From positions 1-13,350 of the forward strand of contig JADLCG010000284.1 in the NCBI GenBank assembly GCA_020847355.1: a stretch of DNA of 13,350 nt, in the 5' to 3' direction. A program made the translations under genes and the position numbers. Each line of letters starts with the position of its first letter. The stretch's first letter is position 1. Under the pieces are notes generated by a model. It searched no databases and was not told where the DNA came from. It saw nothing but the letters and a program-made list of their open reading frames with translations. Positions 7,937-13,350 of the stretch are shown one piece after another. This DNA is from Anaerolineales bacterium. Its GTDB lineage: Bacteria > Chloroflexota > Anaerolineae > Anaerolineales > Villigracilaceae.

Positions 7937-9466
7937 ATGCAGTTGACCAAGAAAGCCCTCGCCCAAAACGAATGGACAGTTCTGCTTCTTGGCATTGCTC
8001 TCGTAGGCGGAGTCTTCATCCGCTTCTTTCCCACGCTGGTAGTTGGTTTTCCTGTCAACGACGGCGGGATGTTCCTCAGCATGGTTCGGGATTTAACTCC
8101 TAGCGCTTATCTGCTCCCTGAGTTCACTTCTTACAATCAGTTGCAAATCCCCTTTGCTTACCCGCCCTTTGGGTTTTATTTTGCCAGAATACTTTCGGAT
8201 ATTTTCAAAATCTCTGAAATTAATTTATTGCGTTTTGTCCCGCCGTTTGTCAATTCACTATCTATTCTTGTATTTTATTTCTTGTCTGCCGAATTGCTCA
8301 AATCGAAATCGTTAGGAGCGTTATCCTCCGTTTTCTACGCTCTGACGCCAGGCGCTTATGGCTGGTTCGTGATGGGCGGCGGGCTGACGCGCAGTTTCGG
8401 CTCTTTATTTTTATTGCTTTCAGCGTATTTTGTATATCGTTTGTTTCAGAGTGGAGAGATAAAGCTTGTAGCGTGGTCAATCGTCTGTTGTACGGCGACG
8501 GTTCTGAGTCACCCTGAGGCGGGCGTGCATCTAGCCGCGACTTGCATATTGTTATGGATATGTTTCGGGAGAACGCGCCGATCTTTTTTTTACGCAATGC
8601 TTGTTGGTCTGGGGGTTTTGAGTCTTTCGGCGCCTTGGTGGCGGGCGGTGATTTCATATCACGGCTTCGCCCCGTTTCTATCAGCATTGCATACGGGTTC
8701 TTTAGATAGTTCGTTTTTTAGCGCGATATTACGAGCGTTCCTAGGCGACGGATTGACGCCAATTTTGATTTTATTCAAGGCAGTGGGGGTAATTTGGGCG
8801 ATTTGGAAAAAAGAATACTTTCTTTTAATTTGGGTTTTCTTGCCCTATATAATTGAACCGCGCAGCGCCCCGAGTGCGGCGTTTTATCCATTGACCATGT
8901 TGAGCGCCTTGGCGTTTGCAGAAGCGTTTCCGTATTTCTTTTCTCGCTGGCGCAGGATAGATTTTGACGAATTGTATAAAAATAAAATTTATAACTTTAT
9001 TCTGTTCTTTGTGGCGCTAATTTTATTTATTGATTCGAGCTTGTACAATTTCCGCCTAATTGGTAATAGCTTGAAGCCCGCTGAAATTGAAACCATGAAG
9101 TGGATCGAGGAAAATTTTTCCTCTAATGCGAAAATGATTGCAATTACGGGAAACCCAAGCCCGGAAGTTGATCCATTTGTTGAGTGGTTGCCTGCTTTGA
9201 GCGAAAGACGGAATCAATCAACGCTTCAGGGCTATGAATGGCTGTTGGGCGAGAAGTTCTTTGAAAGATACTCTGATTTAGCGGAATTGCAGAAATGCGA
9301 AACTGTAGCCTGCGTTGAAGAATGGTCTTCGAGAACCAAATTGGAATATCAATTTGTTGTGATCGCAAAATTGAGCAAAAATGAATTGGTCAATTTATCT
9401 TTTGCGAATTCAAAAAAATATCGGCAAATTTATGACAACGGCGAAGTTGCGATTTATCGAAAATAG
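7937..9466 (+). CDS. Polytopic membrane protein, GT-C-like glycosyltransferase candidate
   Basis: A 509-residue protein with about 10-11 hydrophobic helices up to roughly residue 365, then a soluble tail of about 140 residues. The first outer loop carries an acidic motif N-D-G-G-M-F (41-46, Asp42), and F-A-Y-P-P-F-G-F follows at 73-80. This arrangement resembles GT-C enzymes, where the loop Asp is catalytic. The tail contains M-K-W-I-E-E-N and E-W-L-P-A-L-S-E-R-R, resembling the tails of oligosaccharyltransferase-like membrane proteins. The STT3 W-W-D-Y-G motif is absent, so it is not called STT3/PglB. It is divergent from the glycosyltransferase operon and shares a palindromic promoter region with it, which suggests a common job. 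The stop lies 5 bases from the stop of convergent mutS, with no terminator between. Precise activity is unknown. Confidence 0.75.
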   Translation: MQLTKKALAQNEWTVLLLGIALVGGVFIRFFPTLVVGFPVNDGGMFLSMVRDLTPSAYLLPEFTSYNQLQIPFAYPPFGFYFARILSDIFKISEINLLRFVPPFVNSLSILVFYFLSAELLKSKSLGALSSVFYALTPGAYGWFVMGGGLTRSFGSLFLLLSAYFVYRLFQSGEIKLVAWSIVCCTATVLSHPEAGVHLAATCILLWICFGRTRRSFFYAMLVGLGVLSLSAPWWRAVISYHGFAPFLSALHTGSLDSSFFSAILRAFLGDGLTPILILFKAVGVIWAIWKKEYFLLIWVFLPYIIEPRSAPSAAFYPLTMLSALAFAEAFPYFFSRWRRIDFDELYKNKIYNFILFFVALILFIDSSLYNFRLIGNSLKPAEIETMKWIEENFSSNAKMIAITGNPSPEVDPFVEWLPALSERRNQSTLQGYEWLLGEKFFERYSDLAELQKCETVACVEEWSSRTKLEYQFVVIAKLSKNELVNLSFANSKKYRQIYDNGEVAIYRK

Positions 9467-9471
9467 AATAT

Positions 9472-12057
9472 CTACTTCCCAAAGCGCTTCTGCCATTCAA
9501 ACAGCTTGTTCAGCGCTTCAATCGGGGATAAAGAATTGACATCCAGCCCGTTGATTTCATCCAACAGCGGATTGGTTTCAGGGAATAATTTTGCTTGTTG
9601 TGCCGCGTGCGGATCAATCTTCACGGCTCTGCCAGATGTTTTTTCTAGTTGTTCCATAATTTCATTGGCGCGTTGAATCACAGGCGCAGGCAAACCTGCT
9701 AGTTGGGCAACATGAATCCCGTAGGAACGATCCGCGCCGCCTGCGATAATTTTATGCAGGAACACGACTTTATTATCCGCTTCGCTAACCGCTACGTTGT
9801 AATTTCGCACGCCGGGCAATAAATCCGCGAGTTGCGTCAACTCGTGATAGTGAGTCGCAAACAAGGTCTTGGCGCGTAATTGCGGATGATTGTGAATGTA
9901 CTCAATGATGCCCCAGGCAATGGACAAGCCGTCATAAGTTGAAGTGCCGCGCCCGATTTCATCCAAGATCAGTAACGAGCGCGAAGTAGCATGATGCAAA
10001 ATATTCGCCGCTTCCACCATCTCCACCATAAACGTAGATTGCCCAGCGTGAATTTCATCCTGCGCGCCGATGCGCGTAAAAATTCTATCCACAATCCCGA
10101 TCTTCGCAGATGCGGCAGGCACAAACGAACCGATCTGCGCCATCAACACAATCAAAGCGGTTTGGCGCAAATAAGTGGATTTACCCGACATGTTCGGTCC
10201 CGTGATCACGCGCACCACTTCGCCTTTTTCAAAGCTGACGTCATTCGCGATATATCTTTCGCCTTTGAGATATTGCTCCACAACCGGATGCCGGCCTTCG
10301 TGGATTTCCAACTCGCTTCCTGCGTGGACCTCGGGCTTGGTATATGCGCCCAAAGCCGCCACCTCGCCCAAAGCGGATAGCACATCCAATTCGGCGATGG
10401 CGCGCGCAGTGGCTAGAATTTGATTCGCCGCTTTGCTCAACTCGGCGCAAATTTCTTTGAATAAGCGCGTTTCAATTTCTTTGATGCGTTCTTCGGCGTT
10501 CAATACTAAAGTTTCGTATTCCTTCATCTCAGGCGTGATGAATCTTTCGGCATTGACTAAGGTCTGCTTGCGGATGTAACTTTCAGGCGCTTTCTCTGCC
10601 GCGCCGCGAGAGATTTCAATGTAATAGCCAAAGACTTTGTTATAACCAACTTTGAGCGTTTTGATGCCCGTCTTTGCTCTTTCAATGCCTTCGAGATTTG
10701 CAATCCAATCTCTGGCATGTTTCGAGGCTTCGATGACCGAATCTAATTCTTGTGAGTAGCCAGCGCGAATCACGCCTGTGTTTTGTAGTGTGGCGGGCGG
10801 GTCGTCGTCAAGCGCTTTTTGAAGGAGAGCTAATTCATTTTCGCAAACCGACCATTGACCGTTGATAACCGATGGCTGATTACCGATTACTGTTTTCACC
10901 TTCGGCAATTCAACAAACGTACTTCTTAATGCTACTAAATCTCTGGGCTGTACCTGACCCGTAAGTACGCGGTTGATGATTCTTTCAATATCCACAATTG
11001 GCTTGAGCGAGGCGCGTAATTCGGCGCGGAGCATTCCGTTTTGTACAAAATATTCCACGCCGTTTTGCCTGTGCTTTATTCTTTCCACTTTCAACAAAGG
11101 CTGGCTAATCCATTGATGAATGAGTCTTTTGCCCATCGGCGTAATTGTTTCGTCTAACACGCCAAGCAGTGAACCTTTGCGCTTGCTCCGCCCGTTCTCG
11201 GCGGAGTCGCCGCGCAGGGTTTCGGTCAACTCTAAATTTCGGCGCGTGGGAGAATCTAACGCCATAAATTCGTTTAGGCTGTAGGAACGAAGCGAGGTTA
11301 AGAGAGTCAACGCATTGGGTTGAGTCTCTTTGAGATATTGAACGATTGCGCCCGCCGCGCGCACGGCTAAACTATTCGCTTTCAATCCGAAACCGTCTAA
11401 AGTGGCTGAGTTGAATTGCGTCAATAAATTTTCGTTGCATTTGCCGGGTTCAAATTTCCATGCGGGTAAGGCGGTCAAATGTCCGCCGATGCCTTCGGGC
11501 AGAATTTGATTATCGGCGTATAAAATTTCGGCGGGATGTAATCTGGTTAACTCGGCGCGCAAGGCTTCGAGCGGCAATTCGGCGACGGCAAATTCTCCAG
11601 TGGTCACGTCTGTATAAGCAACAGAAGCAACTATCCCGTTGGCAGGAGCGGCGGAATCTAAGATCACGGCGGCGAGATAGTTATTCGCGTCCCCGGGCAA
11701 TAAACTCGGCTCAGTGACTGTCCCCGGCGTGACGACTCTGACAACCTTGCGCGGAAAAATCCCCTTGCTGGGTTGCTCGCCAATTTGTTCGCAAATGGCA
11801 ACGTGATGACCTTTTTCAATTAATCGCGCCAGATAATTTTCAATTGCGTGATACGGAATGCCCGCCAATGGCACGCGCACGCCGCCGCCGATGGGCTTGG
11901 AAGTTAAAACAATATCCAGATCGCGGGCGGTGATTTCGGCGTCTTCGTCAAAGGTTTCGTAAAAATCGCCAAGCCGAAAAAGTAAAATGCTATCGGGAAA
12001 ATCTTTTTTGATCTCTAAGTATTGTTTGCGCGCGGGGGTGATTTCATCGGTGGACAT
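9472..12057 (-). CDS. mutS: DNA mismatch repair ATPase MutS
   Basis: An 861-residue cytoplasmic protein of normal MutS1 length. It clamps on DNA, recognises mismatches and small loops, and starts repair with MutL. The N-terminal mismatch-reading Phe-x-Glu motif is present (F32-Y33-E34 in G-D-F-Y-E-T-F). The connector, lever and clamp regions are collinear with the family. The ATPase domain has Walker A GPNMSGKST (620-628), the DEIHAGQSTFMVEM signature and Walker B LLILDEIGRGTST (about 695-707), followed by the conserved T-L-F-A-T-H-Y-H-E. The C-terminal helix-turn-helix region is complete. Residues about 389-403 (V-I-G-N-Q-P-S-V-I-N-G-Q-W-S-V) are unlike the usual lever sequence and are encoded by tandem heptanucleotides. 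The ATG at 12057 has no Shine-Dalgarno sequence but lies 6 nt after TAAAAT, so a leaderless mRNA is likely. It is convergent with the GT-C-like gene and divergent from gpmA. Confidence 0.98.
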   Translation of the reverse strand: MSTDEITPARKQYLEIKKDFPDSILLFRLGDFYETFDEDAEITARDLDIVLTSKPIGGGVRVPLAGIPYHAIENYLARLIEKGHHVAICEQIGEQPSKGIFPRKVVRVVTPGTVTEPSLLPGDANNYLAAVILDSAAPANGIVASVAYTDVTTGEFAVAELPLEALRAELTRLHPAEILYADNQILPEGIGGHLTALPAWKFEPGKCNENLLTQFNSATLDGFGLKANSLAVRAAGAIVQYLKETQPNALTLLTSLRSYSLNEFMALDSPTRRNLELTETLRGDSAENGRSKRKGSLLGVLDETITPMGKRLIHQWISQPLLKVERIKHRQNGVEYFVQNGMLRAELRASLKPIVDIERIINRVLTGQVQPRDLVALRSTFVELPKVKTVIGNQPSVINGQWSVCENELALLQKALDDDPPATLQNTGVIRAGYSQELDSVIEASKHARDWIANLEGIERAKTGIKTLKVGYNKVFGYYIEISRGAAEKAPESYIRKQTLVNAERFITPEMKEYETLVLNAEERIKEIETRLFKEICAELSKAANQILATARAIAELDVLSALGEVAALGAYTKPEVHAGSELEIHEGRHPVVEQYLKGERYIANDVSFEKGEVVRVITGPNMSGKSTYLRQTALIVLMAQIGSFVPAASAKIGIVDRIFTRIGAQDEIHAGQSTFMVEMVEAANILHHATSRSLLILDEIGRGTSTYDGLSIAWGIIEYIHNHPQLRAKTLFATHYHELTQLADLLPGVRNYNVAVSEADNKVVFLHKIIAGGADRSYGIHVAQLAGLPAPVIQRANEIMEQLEKTSGRAVKIDPHAAQQAKLFPETNPLLDEINGLDVNSLSPIEALNKLFEWQKRFGK
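10844..10892. repeat. Tandem degenerate heptanucleotide repeat inside mutS
   Basis: Read on the + strand, 10851-10892 divides into six consecutive 7-mers: ACCATTG, ACCGTTG, ATAACCG, ATGGCTG, ATTACCG, ATTACTG. A related CAAACCG (10844-10850) precedes them. All six begin with A and end in G preceded by T or C. The 42 bp are a multiple of three, so the mutS frame is kept. The segment encodes residues about 389-403 in the lever region, between conserved V-E-L-P-K-V-K and E-L-A-L-L-Q-K-A-L. Confidence 0.7.
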
Positions 12058-12063
12058 TTTCTG

Positions 12064-12069
12064 ATTTTA
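12064..12069 (-). promoter_or_regulatory. Predicted -10 box of mutS (leaderless)
   Basis: On the - strand TAAAAT is followed by 6 bases and the mutS ATG at 12057. No Shine-Dalgarno sequence is present. A partial -35 match, TTCAAA (4 of 6), lies 16 bp upstream at 12086-12091. The box-to-ATG spacing is identical to that at 7903 and 7925. Confidence 0.6.
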
Positions 12070-12080
12070 CTATGAGGTTG

Positions 12081-12104
12081 TATAATTTGAAGAAAAAAAC
12101 GGAG
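12081..12104 (+). promoter_or_regulatory. Predicted -10 box and Shine-Dalgarno sequence of gpmA
   Basis: A perfect TATAAT at 12081-12086 predicts a start near 12093 and a leader of about 17 nt. That leader contains GGAG (12101-12104), 5 nt before the ATG at 12110. No convincing -35 is seen. Unlike its divergent neighbour mutS, gpmA has a conventional ribosome binding site. Confidence 0.68.
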
Positions 12105-12109
12105 CGACG

Positions 12110-12856
12110 ATGTATAAACTTGTTTTGGTTCGTCACGGGCAAAGCGCGTGGAATTTGGAAAATCGTTTTACGGGTTGGACGGACGTTGATTTAACCGAAC
12201 TCGGCAAAGCCGAAGCGGCGGAAGCGGGTAAGTTGTTGAAAGCCGGCGGCTATGATTTTGATATTGCATATACTTCGGTTTTGAAACGCGCCATCAAAAC
12301 TTTGTTTCAAATTCAAGAGGCGATGGATTTACATTGGCTCCCGGTTGTGCGGGCTTGGCAGTTGAACGAAAGACATTACGGCAATTTGCAAGGCTTGAAT
12401 AAAACTGAAATGGCTGAAAAATTTGGCGAAGCCCAAGTGAAAATTTGGCGGCGTTCCTACGATGTGCCGCCGCCAGCTTTGGAATTGACCGATGAACGCC
12501 ACCCAAAATTTGATCGTAGATACGCCGCGCTGACTCCCGAACAATTGCCAGCCACCGAATCGCTTAAGACTACCCTTGAGCGCGTGCTTCCTTATTGGAA
12601 TTCCACGCTTGCGCCTGAAATTAAATCTGGCAGACGCTTGTTGATCGTGGCGCACGGCAATTCGATTCGCGCCTTGGTGAAATATTTGGATCATGTCTCT
12701 GAAAATGAAATCACCGAATTGAACATCCCCACAGGTTTGCCGCTGGTTTATGAATTGGATAAAGATTTGAAGCCGATCAAAAATTATTACCTCGGCGATC
12801 CTGAAGAAGCGGCGAAGAAAGCGGCGGCGGTGGCGAATCAGGCAAAAGGTAAATAG
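12110..12856 (+). CDS. gpmA: 2,3-bisphosphoglycerate-dependent phosphoglycerate mutase
   Basis: A 248-residue cytoplasmic glycolytic and gluconeogenic enzyme that interconverts 3-phosphoglycerate and 2-phosphoglycerate through a phosphohistidine (EC 5.4.2.11). The phosphoglycerate mutase signature L-V-R-H-G-Q-S is at 6-12, with His9 as the phosphorylated residue. Also present are R-F-T-G-W-T-D (19-25), Arg60 in S-V-L-K-R, Glu87 in L-N-E-R-H-Y-G, and the second catalytic His182 in V-A-H-G-N-S-I-R. The length matches GpmA-type enzymes (about 250) and the full substrate-binding insertion is present, which separates it from short histidine phosphatases. The C-terminus ends in an Ala/Lys-rich tail. 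It has its own promoter and Shine-Dalgarno sequence, and is followed by a hairpin. Confidence 0.97.
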   Translation: MYKLVLVRHGQSAWNLENRFTGWTDVDLTELGKAEAAEAGKLLKAGGYDFDIAYTSVLKRAIKTLFQIQEAMDLHWLPVVRAWQLNERHYGNLQGLNKTEMAEKFGEAQVKIWRRSYDVPPPALELTDERHPKFDRRYAALTPEQLPATESLKTTLERVLPYWNSTLAPEIKSGRRLLIVAHGNSIRALVKYLDHVSENEITELNIPTGLPLVYELDKDLKPIKNYYLGDPEEAAKKAAAVANQAKGK

Positions 12857-12870
12857 TCATTTGTAATTCG

Positions 12871-12899
12871 GGACACAAGGCTTGGCTTTGTGTCCTTTG
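12871..12899 (+). terminator. Probable terminator of gpmA
   Basis: GGACACAAGGC (12871-12881) pairs with GCTTTGTGTCC (12885-12895) around a TTG loop: 11 bp with one G-T wobble. It begins 14 bases after the gpmA stop. The following T-run is short (TTTG, then CGTTT), so termination may be incomplete and some readthrough into the next gene is possible. Confidence 0.65.
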
Positions 12900-12913
12900 C
12901 GTTTAATAAAGAG

Positions 12914-12919
12914 TAGAAT
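12914..12919 (+). promoter_or_regulatory. Predicted -10 box of the FAD-linked oxidase gene (leaderless)
   Basis: TAGAAT is followed by 6 bases and the ATG at 12926, the same spacing as at the other leaderless candidates. GGA at 12921-12923 is too close to the ATG to serve as a Shine-Dalgarno sequence, and AAAGAG (12908-12913) is distant, so conventional initiation is not excluded. No -35 box is recognised; the expected place overlaps the gpmA terminator. Confidence 0.5.
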
Positions 12920-12925
12920 CGGAAT

Positions 12926-13350
12926 ATGACTCTTTCCAAAGAATTTATTTTTGAATTGAAAAAGCGCTTCGCTGGCGACCTGCGGCTGGATGCGGCTTCC
13001 AAAATTTTATATTCCACTGACGCTTCGATGTATCAAATTGAGCCGTTGGGCGTGGCGATTCCAAAGCATCAAGCTGATTTGCAATCCGCCGTTGAATTAG
13101 CCGCGAAATATAAAATCCCCATCCTGCCGCGTGGATCAGGCTCATCATTGGGCGGGCAAGCCATTGGCGAAGCCCTGATTTTAGATTGCTCGCATTATCT
13201 AAATGCGATTCTTGAAATTAATCAGCAGGAACAATACGCGCTCGTTCAGCCTGGCGTTATTCTCGCGGATTTGAATCGTGAAGCCGCAAAGCATGGCTTG
13301 ATGTTTGGTCCAGACCCCGCTTCGGCGGAACGCGCCACAATGGGCGGCGT
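12926..13350 (+). CDS. FAD-linked oxidase, N-terminal part (glycolate/D-lactate dehydrogenase-like)
   Basis: The first 141 codons of an open frame that runs off the window. The sequence is the N-terminal half of an FAD-binding PCMH-type domain. Y-S-T-D-A-S (29-34) is the usual entry motif. The pyrophosphate-binding loop reads L-P-R-G-S-G-S-S-L-G-G-Q-A (67-79). V-Q-P-G-V-I-L-A-D-L-N (107-117) and F-G-P-D-P-A-S-A-E-R-A-T-M-G-G (127-141) are the conserved flavin-contact segments. Members oxidise 2-hydroxy acids such as glycolate or D-lactate. Many of those with this N-terminus are long fusions to a C-terminal Fe-S (CCG-domain) module, but that part lies outside the window, so substrate and architecture are open. 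Confidence 0.88.
   Translation, partial: MTLSKEFIFELKKRFAGDLRLDAASKILYSTDASMYQIEPLGVAIPKHQADLQSAVELAAKYKIPILPRGSGSSLGGQAIGEALILDCSHYLNAILEINQQEQYALVQPGVILADLNREAAKHGLMFGPDPASAERATMGG

Larger units (their letters stand above)
7894..7939. repeat. Perfect 15-bp inverted repeat spanning two divergent start codons
   Basis: CATATTTGGATTATA (7894-7908) and TATAATCCAAATATG (7925-7939) are exact reverse complements separated by 16 bases. The arms include the ATG of the - strand gene (7896) and of the + strand gene (7937), plus a TATAAT box for each. If both mRNAs start at their ATG, the repeat is not folded in either transcript, so any role would be at the DNA level: mirrored promoters, or an operator for a dimeric regulator. 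Confidence 0.9.

Noticed and set aside
7897..8082. N-terminal extension of the DPM-like gene to an upstream ATG at 8082
   Set aside because: The extra 62 residues are proline/arginine-rich with no family similarity and lie antisense to the divergent gene. The conserved fold starts at the ATG at 7896.
7937..9466. STT3/PglB oligosaccharyltransferase
   Set aside because: The overall plan is similar, but the W-W-D-Y-G motif is not found, so only a GT-C-like call is supported.
9481..9488. Palindrome AAGCGCTT as a bidirectional terminator between the convergent genes
   Set aside because: It is only 8 bp with no loop or T-run, and it lies inside the mutS coding end.
9991..10423. Two overlapping + strand open frames inside mutS
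   Set aside because: They are antisense to the MutS ATPase domain, which is fully conserved. Their translations are low-complexity and have no family features.
10844..10892. CRISPR array or iteron origin
   Set aside because: The units are only 7 bp, degenerate and contiguous without spacers, and they lie inside a coding gene.
12294..12694. Antisense open frames over gpmA
   Set aside because: gpmA is complete and conserved here. The antisense frames show no ribosome binding site or domain.

Overview
The window looks like a chromosomal segment of a free-living bacterium, most plausibly Chloroflexota (Anaerolineae-like). That placement is an inference from gene content and protein style: a K+-independent H+-pyrophosphatase, a dolichol-P-glucose-synthase-type glycosyltransferase with several giant GT-C-like membrane proteins, and many apparent leaderless promoters. 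No rRNA or other firm taxonomic marker is present. Moderately GC-balanced housekeeping genes flank a more AT-rich block of surface-glycan genes.

Layout. (1) Positions 1-2502: a near-consensus promoter, hppA on the + strand (membrane H+-pumping pyrophosphatase) and a strong intrinsic terminator. (2) Positions 2550-7896: four tightly packed genes on the - strand, transcribed from 7896 down to 2550: a polyprenyl-phosphate sugar transferase with membrane anchor, a small GT-C-like membrane protein, a soluble GT2 glycosyltransferase and a 700-residue GT-C-like membrane protein. (3) Positions 7937-9466: a divergently transcribed GT-C-like membrane protein, ending 5 bases from the convergent mutS. 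(4) Positions 9472-12057: mutS on the - strand. (5) Positions 12110-12856: gpmA (2,3-bisphosphoglycerate-dependent phosphoglycerate mutase), divergent from mutS, followed by a likely terminator. (6) Positions 12926-13350: the start of a FAD-linked oxidase, cut by the window edge.

How the genes fit together. The five glycosyltransferase genes form a plausible module. A DPM-like enzyme would load a sugar onto a polyprenyl phosphate on the cytoplasmic face, the GT2 enzyme would extend a glycan with a nucleotide sugar, and three GT-C-like membrane proteins would use lipid-linked sugars on the outer face. No flippase, polymerase or acceptor gene is in view, so the product is unknown.

The most striking features are regulatory. 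The two divergent glycosyltransferase transcription units start from a perfect 15-bp inverted repeat that contains both start codons and both TATAAT boxes. Each TATAAT box lies exactly 6 nt before its ATG, which predicts two face-to-face leaderless mRNAs. The same TAnAAT-N6-ATG spacing recurs before mutS and before the FAD-linked oxidase, whereas hppA and gpmA have Shine-Dalgarno sequences. A second oddity is a tandem array of degenerate heptanucleotides embedded in frame inside mutS. I saw no CRISPR array, tRNA, insertion sequence or phage gene.
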